Notes under the pieces: generated by a model | Seen by the model: only the letters and a program-made list of their open reading frames with translations | Databases searched by the model: none | What the model was told of the DNA's origin: nothing | Origin: Chloroflexota bacterium | GTDB lineage: Bacteria; Chloroflexota; Dehalococcoidia; Lucifugimonadales; Lucifugimonadaceae | Length of the DNA: 64,000 nucleotides | Direction of reading: 5' to 3' | Assembly: GCA_018650845.1 (NCBI GenBank) | Contig: JABIFF010000008.1 | Span: 124,001 to 188,000, forward strand | Shown: in pieces, positions 15,188 through 23,454 of the stretch | Numbering within the stretch: position 1 is the first letter of the stretch | Layout: each line of letters begins with the position of its first letter | Position numbers and translations under genes: made by a program

Positions 15188-16672
15188 TTGCCACGAATAT
15201 TGATCGCAGGGATCGCACAGGAAATTTCGTCGTTCAACCCGGTTCCGACTGAGTACGACTTGTTCTCGATCCAGCGTGGTGACGAAGTACTCGATGTTAA
15301 CCGCGGGACTTCGACTGCTATCTCTGGTGCCCTCGATCTGTTCGATACTCGCTTCGATCTTGAAATCATCACCACGTTTGCTGCGAAGGCCGTAAGTGCC
15401 GGGCCGATGTCAGCAGGGTGTTGGGATCAATTGTCGGCTGAATTTATCGATTCATTGCGCCCGCATATTGGCAGCGTGGACGCTATTTATTTGGCTCTTC
15501 ATGGGTCGATGGGGGGCGAGAGTGAACTTGATCCCGAGGGTTGGGTGTTGGAGCAGGCACGTTTGTTGTTTGGTGCCGATGTTCCGATCGTATTCTCGCT
15601 TGATCTGCATGGAATTCTGACCGAGAAAATGCTGAAGTTTGGCAATGGGGTGACTTCGTACCACACGTATCCACACGTCGATTTGTACGACACGGGCGAA
15701 CGAGCGGCCAATTTGCTGCTGAGCATCATGGCAGGTGCAAAACCGGTTGTGGCGAGAGTTCGAGTGCCTGCAATCGTGCGTGGTGACGAACTAAAGACTG
15801 ATTCAGGCTGCTTCGGCGATCAGATCAAGCAGATTAAATCTCTGGAATCTGAGGGCACGATATTGGCTGGCGGATTCCTGATCGGCAATCCGTTTACTGA
15901 TGTTCCAGAGTTGTGCTGTCAGGCGTTCATCGTCACTGATGGTGATCAGGCGACCGCCGAACGAATTGCACTCGAACTCACTGCTGAGTTCTGGGGCAAT
16001 CGGGAGAAGATGCAATCTCAGTTGGTTCCTCTGGAAACGGCCGTGTCTAAGGCTACAACTATGGACGGACCGATAATTTTTACTGATGCAGCCGATGCTC
16101 CGTCATCTGGATCACCGGGTGATTCGAACTCGATCATTGCAGAGATGGTTCGTACCGGATATTCGAATACCGTTCTGGCGCCTGTAACCGATGCGGCTGC
16201 TGTTGAGTTGGCAATTTCAGCGGGAATCGGTGGGAAGTTCAGTGCGAAAGTTGGCGGTTCTTTGGATCCTCGGTTCACAGCGACTGAATTCGAGTTCGAA
16301 GTGAAACTACTTTCCGACGGGAACTACATATTGGAATCGTGGGGCGTGCCGCAGTACTCCGGCCCTACAGCGGTTTTGAAGAGCGGAAACTACACGCTGG
16401 TGGTTACATCACGACCGGTGAGCTTGTTTGATCGCTCTCTGTTTCTAGGTCACGGGTTGGATCCACAGAATTTTCACTCGATCGTAGTGAAATCGCCTCA
16501 CTGCCAGCCTAAATTCTTTGACGACTGGGCAGAGCACAACTTCAACGTGGATGCACCGGGATCGACAAGTGCGAATCTTCCGTCGCTAGGGCACACGATT
16601 TGTGATCGACCGATCTTTCCTTTGGATGATGTTGTTGAGTTCAATCCTAAGGTCGAGCTATTCGGCATTTAG
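15188..16672 (+). CDS. M81-family metallopeptidase (MlrC-like)
   Basis: This 494-residue protein starts at the TTG at 15188, which has GGAG 7 bases upstream. The M81 N-terminal domain reads ILIAGIAQEISSFNP, IYLALHGSMGGE, VFSLDLHGILTEKM and SYHTYPHVDLYDTGERA. The His residues and Asp in these blocks are the likely zinc ligands. The C-terminal MlrC domain follows from about residue 295 (IIFTDAADAPSSGSPGDS). MlrC opens the cyclic peptide microcystin; most family members have unknown substrates. The first block has QEISSF where many members have HExNxF. It is convergent with the next gene across a strong hairpin. Confidence 0.85.
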   Translation: MPRILIAGIAQEISSFNPVPTEYDLFSIQRGDEVLDVNRGTSTAISGALDLFDTRFDLEIITTFAAKAVSAGPMSAGCWDQLSAEFIDSLRPHIGSVDAIYLALHGSMGGESELDPEGWVLEQARLLFGADVPIVFSLDLHGILTEKMLKFGNGVTSYHTYPHVDLYDTGERAANLLLSIMAGAKPVVARVRVPAIVRGDELKTDSGCFGDQIKQIKSLESEGTILAGGFLIGNPFTDVPELCCQAFIVTDGDQATAERIALELTAEFWGNREKMQSQLVPLETAVSKATTMDGPIIFTDAADAPSSGSPGDSNSIIAEMVRTGYSNTVLAPVTDAAAVELAISAGIGGKFSAKVGGSLDPRFTATEFEFEVKLLSDGNYILESWGVPQYSGPTAVLKSGNYTLVVTSRPVSLFDRSLFLGHGLDPQNFHSIVVKSPHCQPKFFDDWAEHNFNVDAPGSTSANLPSLGHTICDRPIFPLDDVVEFNPKVELFGI

Positions 16673-16741
16673 CGGCAGCAGATAGTTGTAGATGCGGTTC
16701 GTAGTCGTTGCTTGCGATTTACTGAGCCTTAAAAGTAAATA

Positions 16742-16786
16742 GCACCTGGGCCGAGTCATTCCCGAAGGAACAACTCGGCTCGGTGC
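16742..16786. terminator. Extended hairpin between convergent genes
   Basis: GCACC (16742-16746) pairs with GGTGC (16782-16786), GCCGAG (16750-16755) with CTCGGC (16774-16779), and TTCC (16759-16762) with GGAA (16767-16770) around a CGAA loop. It sits between two convergent genes, so a bidirectional terminator is the natural reading. No T run follows. The TTCC-CGAA-GGAA core also occurs in two hairpins among the enolase genes. Confidence 0.5.
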
Positions 16787-16810
16787 CGATAGATACCCGG
16801 CTAGAATCGA

Positions 16811-17524
16811 CTAGTAGGCGCCGACGGGGTGCGCTTCGTCGCCGTACTTAACTTGGATCGATTCTCTTACGATGCTGTCGGCAATATCAGAATCTGATTT
16901 TGCGTGATCAACATCAAGAACTATGTCGTACAGGTTCCTGTCCTCAGGCTCTGTACCAGCCAGTTTCGAGAACCATGCTCGACGGTCGTTATCGAATCGT
17001 CGTACAAGCCTGGCAGCCTCACCAGCGCCAACCTGCAATCGATTCGCTAATCGGCGTTCCCGTTGTTCGCGTGGTGCGAATATGCCGACATGAACGACTC
17101 CGGGGGAATCATTCAAGCTTAGGCATCCGGCACGTTTGACTACGACTGAGTCACCCATGCTCCTGAGGTCTTCCGACGTGGCGTAAAAGGCGTCTCGGTA
17201 CTCGTCAGTGCTTATCTGATCTGGTAGATACCGCTTGGTCGAATCAGAATCCGACCAGAAACCGAAATCTACTGCCAGATGCGGATCCCAGCCGTACATC
17301 GCCGAACGATATAAGCCGTACTCCAATGCATTGGCGAACCGTACGCGTTTACTTCCAAACGCCAGTTCTTTGCGGACGATGGCATCTACGCTGGCATCTA
17401 GCCTGCGTGCGAGTTTCCGAATTGCGAGAGTCCGTACAAGGGGAAGTCCGAGTTTCCTCGAAACTTCTGCACCGATCTCGTGTCCTCCGGCTCCGGCCTG
17501 TCCGCCGATGGTGATAGTCAACAT
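16811..17524 (-). CDS. Cytidylate-kinase-like P-loop protein
   Basis: This 237-residue protein starts at the ATG at 17524, which has AGGAGG 8 bases upstream. A GTG 9 bases earlier lies inside that ribosome site. MLTITIGGQAGAGGHEIGAEVSRKLGLPLV is the P-loop region of the Cytidylate_kin2 family. ADPRE-like FAPREQRERRLANR and RLVRRFDNDRRAWF correspond to the LID region. The family phosphorylates small substrates with ATP, often unknown ones. A perfect 12-base palindrome lies 66 bases upstream. No neighbour on its strand shares an operon with it. Confidence 0.78.
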   Translation of the reverse strand: MLTITIGGQAGAGGHEIGAEVSRKLGLPLVRTLAIRKLARRLDASVDAIVRKELAFGSKRVRFANALEYGLYRSAMYGWDPHLAVDFGFWSDSDSTKRYLPDQISTDEYRDAFYATSEDLRSMGDSVVVKRAGCLSLNDSPGVVHVGIFAPREQRERRLANRLQVGAGEAARLVRRFDNDRRAWFSKLAGTEPEDRNLYDIVLDVDHAKSDSDIADSIVRESIQVKYGDEAHPVGAY

Positions 17525-17589
17525 GGGCTCCACCTCCTGCTATTTGCGCTTAAAAGCGCTGTTTAGTGAGGGAAGCTTATCATAAGTTA

Positions 17590-17601
17590 GTAAACGTTTA
17601 C
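17590..17601. promoter_or_regulatory. Perfect palindrome GTAAACGTTTAC, LacI-type operator candidate
   Basis: The 12 bases form an exact palindrome around a central CG step, which is the symmetry of LacI/GalR-family operators. It lies 66 bases upstream of the cytidylate-kinase-like start in an AT-rich 230-base spacer. No LacI-family gene is in the window. Its function as an operator is inferred. Confidence 0.4.
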
Positions 17602-17760
17602 AAACATGTGAAAAATATAACTAATTATGAGCCTGAATTACTATATTCGTTGAGTTATGGAGTTGTGCGGCCGAAAACGTAACTGCCGCATTATGAAATA
17701 GTCATATGCGGTAGTCGGTGTTGTTTGGGGTGCGACCTATGTTGGCCGTCGGCTGTTTGC

Positions 17761-18795
17761 CTACGAAGCTTTTTTAGCTTTTGCGGCAGTTCTTGCTGCC
17801 AACTTGGCTTCTTTTGCTTCGTCTATGGCAGCAGCTTTAGCAGCCTTCTTGGCTTCGATTGCGGCAGCTTTTTCTTCTTGTGCCTTGAGTGCAATCATTC
17901 GGGCTTTGCGTCGGCGATTTTTCAGTACGGTTAGTACGTGATTCATCGAACCTTCGAGCGAACCGTCATCCCAGGGTTCACCTGCGAATGCCATGGCTCC
18001 GCCGAATTCAGCAAGGCGCTGCTTTTCAGGTGAGCGAGATTTATATGTAATGAACTGCGCAATCGCTTTACCGTTCTTGCCTTCTCGAATGGTCTTCATT
18101 GCCTGTTTAGTTGGCGGGTCAGCGAGTTCCCAGTCGAGAGTGACGATGATTGTGCGGTTTTCTTCGCATGCCTGAATAGCCTCTTTGGTGGTAGAGACTT
18201 CGATTACGTGGACCGACGTATTGAGTCGTTCGATAATTTCTCTTTGGAACGCTCGTTTTTCTTCATCGGCATTGGCGACTACTACCACGAACGGTCGTTT
18301 TCCGTCTTGCACTGGGGCACGTAGCGATTTCATCACCGGCTTCTTGGCTGGGCCATCATCAGCGGGCTTCATGCTGTCGTCGTCGTCATCTTCCTCTGAT
18401 TCAGATGATGATGATGGTTCAGCGGTTGCTTCGGCTCCAGGCGCTTCAACGTCTTTCATAATCCTTGCCAGGATTTTTACTGGTCCAGATTCTTTCACTA
18501 CATAATCAGAAGCACCGGCTGTAACGCATGCGGTAATCACACCTGCGTCTTCGCTGTTTCCGCAGACGACGATGCGTCCGGGAACCATAGGTTTCAGTTC
18601 TTGGATGTAATCAGTCGTTGCTACTCCGGGGAGTTCACCACTGAGAAGTACCAGATCGGCTTCGAATGCTTTGGCTCGAACAATTCCGTACTTGGCATCA
18701 CCAACAATGCGAGTCTCGTGACCATCTTTCAGTAGCGCTCTACCTACCAGTGAAGCGAAATCTGAATCGGCGTCGATTACGAGAACTTTGACCAT
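17761..18795 (-). CDS. Double receiver-like protein with acidic linker and Lys/Ala tail
   Basis: This 344-residue protein starts with a receiver-like domain: VLVIDADSDFASLVGRAL, DLVLLSGELPG and SDYVVKES. The phosphorylated Asp is replaced by Ser (about S52), so it cannot be activated in the usual way. A Ser/Glu/Asp linker follows (about 125-145). A second flavodoxin-like domain (PFVVVVANADEEKRAF, IIVTLDWELADPP) covers about 168-300. The C-terminal 45 residues are almost only Ala, Lys and Glu, a likely charged helix or coiled coil. It resembles the protein at 22304 in having a receiver with an unusual tail. Its partner is unknown. Confidence 0.7.
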   Translation of the reverse strand: MVKVLVIDADSDFASLVGRALLKDGHETRIVGDAKYGIVRAKAFEADLVLLSGELPGVATTDYIQELKPMVPGRIVVCGNSEDAGVITACVTAGASDYVVKESGPVKILARIMKDVEAPGAEATAEPSSSSESEEDDDDDSMKPADDGPAKKPVMKSLRAPVQDGKRPFVVVVANADEEKRAFQREIIERLNTSVHVIEVSTTKEAIQACEENRTIIVTLDWELADPPTKQAMKTIREGKNGKAIAQFITYKSRSPEKQRLAEFGGAMAFAGEPWDDGSLEGSMNHVLTVLKNRRRKARMIALKAQEEKAAAIEAKKAAKAAAIDEAKEAKLAARTAAKAKKAS

Positions 18796-18980
18796 TGTTT
18801 CTTTTTTCTCCCTGAATCAGGCTGGCGAACCAGACCTACGCGGCAACACTTATGCGAAACGTTAAGTAAAGACTATGAGTTAGCCGGGTTTGGCGAATAC
18901 GTGAAAACACGGACATGAGTACATGAAAACCGCAGTCTCGTTCGCGTGGAGGAATGTGGATGCTGGCGCGTAAGCGTCGA

Positions 18981-19730
18981 TTAGGGCCCGAAGCGTTCAG
19001 TGCGAATATCGTGGTAGGCCAAGCCGATGTCGAGAAGATGATTACCGATAGATTCGACAAAATCTGTGCCACCGCAAACATAGGCACGAGCTGGTTGTTC
19101 AGCGAGCTTTGTGATTGCTGAGTCGATCATGGAGCGATCGATACGGCGTGTTTCTCGTTGTTTGCTATCGGGTGTTTCGGATTCTGAACGGGTGAGAGCG
19201 ATTATGATGTGCAGGTTTGGGTTTTCCTGCGCCATATCCTCTAGTTCTTGAGCGAATAGGGCATCGGCTTCAGTTCGGACGCTGAACATAAGGACAGTGG
19301 GAGCAATCCTTGTGGAGGAGCGCCGGTGACGCAGCATCGAAATTATCGGTGCAATGCCAGAACCACCCGCCACGAGTAAAACTGGCTTGGTGAAGTTAGG
19401 GCTTAGGGTGAAATGCCCACCGATAGGCCCTCGAAGTTCGATTTGGTCATCGGGTTTAACGATTTCATGGAAGTAAGCCGAAACTTCTCCATCGGCGATT
19501 AGTTCGATTGCCAGTTCGATGGAATTCGAGTCTTCAGGCGAAGATGTGACTGAATAGCTTCGCTGTGCCTGGTAGCCATCGGGGGCGGTAAGACGAATGT
19601 CGAAGTACTGGCCCGCCCTGAATTTAGTTTCGTTGGCGAGATCGAGTTTGAACAGTTTTACTCGCGGTGATTCGTCGTTTACCGAAGTGACTGTAGCGAT
19701 CTGCCATTCTCGAACGGGGTCAATGTTCAC
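18981..19730 (-). CDS. FAD-dependent ferredoxin-reductase-type oxidoreductase
   Basis: This 249-residue protein has the FNR fold. The FAD-binding motif is QRSYSVTSSP (RxYS type, about residue 56). LLVAGGSGIAPIISMLRH (about 118-135) binds the nicotinamide nucleotide, and AYVCGGTDFVESIGNHL with C-terminal ERFG completes the domain. There is no ferredoxin domain. The gene starts two bases after the stop of the sulfite-oxidase-like gene, so they are one operon. It probably passes electrons between NAD(P)H and the molybdenum protein, in either direction. The electron-transfer link is inferred from the operon. Confidence 0.87.
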   Translation of the reverse strand: MNIDPVREWQIATVTSVNDESPRVKLFKLDLANETKFRAGQYFDIRLTAPDGYQAQRSYSVTSSPEDSNSIELAIELIADGEVSAYFHEIVKPDDQIELRGPIGGHFTLSPNFTKPVLLVAGGSGIAPIISMLRHRRSSTRIAPTVLMFSVRTEADALFAQELEDMAQENPNLHIIIALTRSESETPDSKQRETRRIDRSMIDSAITKLAEQPARAYVCGGTDFVESIGNHLLDIGLAYHDIRTERFGP

Positions 19731-19732
19731 GA

Positions 19733-20335
19733 TTAGTCGTTCGAGTAGCGCTGTTCACGCCATGGATCGCCGTACATGTGGTAGCCGTAGCGTTCCCAGA
19801 AACCGGGAACATCCTGATCCATAAACGTCAGGCTGCGAATCCACTTTGCCGATTTCCATAGATATAAGTGCGGGATGAATAGTCGGACTGGACCACCATG
19901 CTCGGGAGCAAGTGGCTCGTTGTCGTAGGTGTGAGCGAGTAGCGCTTTTCCATCGAGCACGTCGGCTGCAGGGACGTTTGTCGTGTATCCGCCGTCACAA
20001 CCCGCCATCACAAACCCTGTAGGCGGCTCTACGCCTGCGTCTTCTAGTAGAGCGTCGATTGTCACACCGCGCCAATCAGTGTCTTGCTTCGACCATTTGG
20101 TGACGCAGTGAATATCTGTGTGAATATCGGTTTGGGGTAAAGCGTTTAGCTGATCCCACGACCAAGTGCCGATCTCAGCGCCGCCGATCTCTATGGAGAA
20201 ATCCCAAGTAGCGGTATCGACCTTTGGCGTCGGACCCGCAGAAAGAACCGGGAACCCGTCTTCGAGATACTGCCCGGGTGGTACAGGTCGGGTGGGTTCA
20301 GGGCGTTTTCGTCCGAAGAAGTTATTGGTTATCAA
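19733..20335 (-). CDS. Sulfite-oxidase-like molybdopterin oxidoreductase
   Basis: This 200-residue protein is an Oxidored_molyb domain without a signal peptide. TDIHCVTKWSKQDTDWRGV (Cys near residue 77) carries the Cys ligand to molybdenum. AGCDGGYTTNVP and HGGPVRLFIPHLYLWKSAKWI are the other family landmarks. It ends FWERYGYHMYGDPWREQRY, typical of the small cytosolic members. The substrate is unknown; small YedY-like members reduce or oxidise S- or N-oxides. The only start is the TTG at 20335. The FNR-type gene follows directly and is its likely electron partner. Confidence 0.88.
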   Translation of the reverse strand: MITNNFFGRKRPEPTRPVPPGQYLEDGFPVLSAGPTPKVDTATWDFSIEIGGAEIGTWSWDQLNALPQTDIHTDIHCVTKWSKQDTDWRGVTIDALLEDAGVEPPTGFVMAGCDGGYTTNVPAADVLDGKALLAHTYDNEPLAPEHGGPVRLFIPHLYLWKSAKWIRSLTFMDQDVPGFWERYGYHMYGDPWREQRYSND

Positions 20336-20482
20336 GTTTCAGCCCGCTAAATCGCCAAATCGAATAATAGAAAAGTGGTTTCACACAAAGTTTACCTATC
20401 AACTAGCCATGGTTATCACAGTATATTGACGGCATTACGGTGCGACGAACGATTTAGATTGCTGTGAGATGGAGATTTAATT

Positions 20483-21259
20483 ATGGGCTTGGCAAAATCA
20501 CTCGATGGGAAAAATGCGATTGTTACCGGTAGTGGTAACGGAATAGGCCGTGCGATCGCCATGCGATTCGCGGCAGAGGGCGCACGCGTTACGGTTGCCG
20601 ATATTGAAGAAGATGCGGGGCGAGAAACTGTCGACCGGATTGCCAAGGCTGGCGGGACGGCAATTTTTGTAAGGACTGACACGACCGATTCAGATGCGAT
20701 CAAAGCAGCGGTGGCTGCAACTATTGCAGCGCACGACGAGATCGACGTATTGGTCAACAATGCTGCTGCGTTTGTGTTTGGCAAGGTTGAAGATGTCACC
20801 CCGGATGATTGGGCCAAAGTGTTCGGCGTAAACGTAATTGGTTACGCAAATTGCGTGCGAGAAGTACTTCCTTCCATGCGGAGGCAAAACGGTGGGGCGA
20901 TAGTGAACATCGCTTCTGTTTCGTCATTTATCGCGCAGCCTGAATTCATTCCATACAACGCATCTAAAGGTGCCGTTTCGCAGCTGACTAAATGCTTAGC
21001 GATGGATCTTTCAGTCGACAATATCCGAGTGAACGCTGTTTGCCCCGGATCGATACGAACACGGGCAACCGATAGGCATATAGCGGAGCTCGGTCTTGAT
21101 CCTGAAGATTCATACGAAGAGTTCGGCCAAGACTCGCTGATGAAACGTATGGGCAAGCCTTCAGAAATCGCATCGGGTGCACTGTTTCTGGCTTCAGATG
21201 AAGCTTCATTTATGACAGGTGCGCAGATTGTTATCGATGGTGGAGCGACTATCGATTAA
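20483..21259 (+). CDS. SDR-family oxidoreductase (classical)
   Basis: This 258-residue protein has a canonical classical SDR set. These are TGSGNGIG (about residue 15), the NAD-selecting acid in VTVADIEED, VNNAAAF (NNAG region) and catalytic S in NIASVSS. Y and K lie in YNASKGA, and the FMTGAQIVIDGG end is normal. It reduces or oxidises an alcohol or ketone with NAD(H). GGAG lies upstream of the ATG. A stem-loop follows the stop. The substrate is unknown; nearby genes suggest a role in carbohydrate or aromatic catabolism, which is inference. Confidence 0.9.
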   Translation: MGLAKSLDGKNAIVTGSGNGIGRAIAMRFAAEGARVTVADIEEDAGRETVDRIAKAGGTAIFVRTDTTDSDAIKAAVAATIAAHDEIDVLVNNAAAFVFGKVEDVTPDDWAKVFGVNVIGYANCVREVLPSMRRQNGGAIVNIASVSSFIAQPEFIPYNASKGAVSQLTKCLAMDLSVDNIRVNAVCPGSIRTRATDRHIAELGLDPEDSYEEFGQDSLMKRMGKPSEIASGALFLASDEASFMTGAQIVIDGGATID

Positions 21260-21269
21260 TGCCTGATTA

Positions 21270-21309
21270 GCACTCACAAGTGGGTGAGAAATGCAGCATT
21301 TGTGAGTGC
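21270..21309 (+). terminator. Ten-base-pair inverted repeat after the SDR gene
   Basis: GCACTCACAA (21270-21279) and TTGTGAGTGC (21300-21309) are exact inverted repeats with a 20-base loop. It lies 11 bases after the SDR stop codon, and no T run follows. It may end transcription or be an operator for the next gene. Seen directly; role inferred. Confidence 0.4.
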
Positions 21310-21417
21310 GTGAAGTTGCGGTTTGGTGTGTAGGAAACGTGTATGTAGGAACAACACACAGACCAACTTGTGCGCAGTTCGACATAGAGGCCATTGGTGG
21401 GGTTCTACTCTAGGTAG

Positions 21418-22140
21418 ATGCACTTAAGGTTTTACTCAAATCGACCGGACCGCCAACAAGGCTCGGTAGCGATTGAAGTTGCGATTATCGCAATTGCTGG
21501 ATTTATCGTTGCGATCCTCGGATCTGTTGCCATGTTGAGCACTTCGTTCATCGTCACTGGCAGTGGTGAAAAGACTATCGAAGGCGGTATCACCGGCTCA
21601 GCAGCTCAGCTTGTGCTTCGAACAAGCATTATTGCCGAGAGCGGCGAAGTTGATGTCGATGGCAACGATGTGATTCTGCTGAGCGGCGACGATGAGCTCG
21701 CTGTGGCGAAGATAAAAATGGTTGTTGAAGTATCGACAGATGTTTCTGTCGATCTCACTCCGCCGAAAACGGTAGATGACACTTTGGTCGATCCCGATTC
21801 CAGTGGGCTTTCTCCCCGAACCTTCATCACGCTCAGTTGGAATGAGTTCACTACCAACAGCGCTGAGTGGACGGTGTTGTTCTTGGGCGATTCAGATGGT
21901 GACTATCATCTCGAAAAAGGAGAACGGGCCGAAATCACTATATGGCTCCACTCGTATGACGGTACCAACGTGCTTTACGATCTTGGTACCGACACGTCGG
22001 ATGGGTTCGTAGATTCTGCAATCGAGCTGCTGCAACAACGGGATGATTTTTCGATTGATATCAATGTCGGTGGATCGACTCCACTGGCAATTCAGCGCAC
22101 ACTACCGTTAGAGCTGGGGACATCTGATCTATTGGATTGA
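21418..22140 (+). CDS. Prepilin- or archaellin-like secreted protein
   Basis: This 240-residue protein begins with 14 polar residues, then QQG followed by SVAIEVAIIAIAGFIVAILGSVAML. A Gly before a hydrophobic helix with Glu at +5 is the class III signal of type IV pilins. The start of the mature part (SFIVTGSGEKTIEGGITGSAAQLVLR) also resembles archaellins, which have a similar TG-E pattern after the helix. The rest is beta-rich, with an Asp-rich stretch LGDSDGDYHLEKGE that could bind calcium. It is probably an exported surface filament subunit. No pilus or archaellum motor gene is in the window. Confidence 0.55.
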   Translation: MHLRFYSNRPDRQQGSVAIEVAIIAIAGFIVAILGSVAMLSTSFIVTGSGEKTIEGGITGSAAQLVLRTSIIAESGEVDVDGNDVILLSGDDELAVAKIKMVVEVSTDVSVDLTPPKTVDDTLVDPDSSGLSPRTFITLSWNEFTTNSAEWTVLFLGDSDGDYHLEKGERAEITIWLHSYDGTNVLYDLGTDTSDGFVDSAIELLQQRDDFSIDINVGGSTPLAIQRTLPLELGTSDLLD

Positions 22141-22181
22141 TTCAGATATTTGTGTGACTCCAACGGCTGCTAGTTAGTCGG

Positions 22182-22260
22182 TTGGATGCACATCCAATTT
22201 GGCAGGTAGCCGGTTGGTCAACTCCGCATATCAAGCGGAGAATGGTCCTACAGGCTGTAG
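22182..22260 (+). promoter_or_regulatory. Three successive hairpins upstream of the receiver gene
   Basis: TTGGAT (22182-22187) pairs with ATCCAA (22192-22197), CTCCGC (22222-22227) with GCGGAG (22235-22240), and CTACA (22248-22252) with TGTAG (22256-22260). They fill the spacer before the gene at 22304. The first could end the pilin-like gene, and the others could be a structured leader. I could not match it to a known riboswitch. Confidence 0.35.
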
Positions 22261-22303
22261 AACTAAGCATTCATTTATTTCGTAATCAGGTAGAGACAGA
22301 TAC

Positions 22304-23122
22304 ATGGCACGAAGAATAATTCGACGACGACGACCCGCAGGTGGACGTGTTGTTCGACGTGTGGTGCGTGGCACTGCAAGTGCACCCGCCGAGAAGCCGG
22401 CCGCAGCGCCTGTTGTGCCCGAAGGCTCGCCAGTACTGATGGCGACTTCCAATCTTGTTCGTAATCTGATCCTTCCGAAACTTGCCACTGTAGATAGCAT
22501 CAGGCTTTCTGGTTTGGCCGATAGCCCTGAGACAGCTCTCAAGATGCTTGTGCAGGATCACCCTGAAGTCGTTATTTTTGACATGGACTTTGGTGGCGAA
22601 TTAATGGGGCTGGATACAGCTCGGATGATGCAGAAAACTCGAACACGAGCTGCAATCGTAATGCTTGTACCTGAACTTGATGTTGATGCGCTCCGCATCG
22701 AATCACGTCGATTCGGTTCTTCATGGAGCTATGTGAAAAAGACAACTGCGGCGCGAGTCGATGTGCTTGAGACTGTTCTTAAATCTGCCATGAGAGGCGT
22801 TCAGTGGATCGAGCCTGATCTTAGCCGACCACTATCTGCTCTCTGGAAAATCGCCGATGAAGCACGTGATACTGAAGCTGCGAGAGCTGCAGCAGAACCT
22901 GCGGCTGTAACATCGCCAGCTAAGCTCAAGGTTGCCAAGAAGGCAGTTACTCAAGAGCCTGAAATCGAAGAAGTTAAAGAGTACGACGAAGACGATTACG
23001 CACCAGGAATCAAGACTAAGTCGACGAGCGAAGCTGCTACCGATGGTCTGGAAATCACTTCAGTCTCGGTTGGCCACGGTGGAATCGGATCAAACGTCGG
23101 CAAAGTACGCCGCACCGGATAG
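22304..23122 (+). CDS. Receiver-like protein with Arg-rich N-terminus and acidic tail
   Basis: This 272-residue protein starts with MARRIIRRRRPAGGRVVRRVVR, a strongly basic stretch that could contact nucleic acid or membrane lipid. From about residue 42 to 170 it has a receiver-like fold: PVLMATSNLVRNLIL, VVIFDMDFGGELMG (D93/D95), AAIVMLVPELD and WSYVKKTTA. The first acidic pair of true receivers is missing, so phosphorylation is doubtful. The C-terminal 80 residues are low in complexity and charged. It follows the pilin-like gene by 163 bases. It resembles the gene at 17761 in layout. Function is unknown. Confidence 0.65.
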   Translation: MARRIIRRRRPAGGRVVRRVVRGTASAPAEKPAAAPVVPEGSPVLMATSNLVRNLILPKLATVDSIRLSGLADSPETALKMLVQDHPEVVIFDMDFGGELMGLDTARMMQKTRTRAAIVMLVPELDVDALRIESRRFGSSWSYVKKTTAARVDVLETVLKSAMRGVQWIEPDLSRPLSALWKIADEARDTEAARAAAEPAAVTSPAKLKVAKKAVTQEPEIEEVKEYDEDDYAPGIKTKSTSEAATDGLEITSVSVGHGGIGSNVGKVRRTG

Positions 23123-23151
23123 TACGGCGTACTGAATTACTTCGGCGTCGG

Positions 23152-23403
23152 TTACGAACTGATGTCGGGCAAGTGCTGTATCAAGAACAACACCACGCCT
23201 ATGGCCAGCAACGCGGTTGCGACCAAGTTCAGCATTCGGAACACGATTAGTTTTGGAATGTGCTTGAGTAGATACGCTACTCCGAGCAATCCCCATGCTG
23301 CGGTGTCCATCCACTCTTCAGCGTTGAACGAGATTAGTGCGAGGATCAGGAAGATCAGCGCACCTGCGAACCCGTATAGCGATGGTGTGTAGATGAAAGG
23401 CAT
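23152..23403 (-). CDS. Small hydrophobic membrane protein
   Basis: This 83-residue protein is almost wholly hydrophobic, with three likely membrane helices: YGFAGALIFLILALISF, AAWGLLGVAYLLKHI and MLNLVATALLAIGVVLFLI. It ends ten residues after the last helix. No motif or family is recognised. It lies on the minus strand downstream of the enolase gene at 23455 with a 50-base gap. It could be the last gene of that transcript. Confidence 0.5.
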   Translation of the reverse strand: MPFIYTPSLYGFAGALIFLILALISFNAEEWMDTAAWGLLGVAYLLKHIPKLIVFRMLNLVATALLAIGVVLFLIQHLPDISS

Positions 23404-23454
23404 AGGCTTCTCCGGCTTGTGACTTTGGTTGATGCTAGGCGTTGCTAAGAACGA

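Noticed and set aside
22141-22303. c-di-GMP (GEMM) riboswitch
   Set aside because: GGTAGCCGGTT looks faintly similar, but the conserved core and the second helix are missing.
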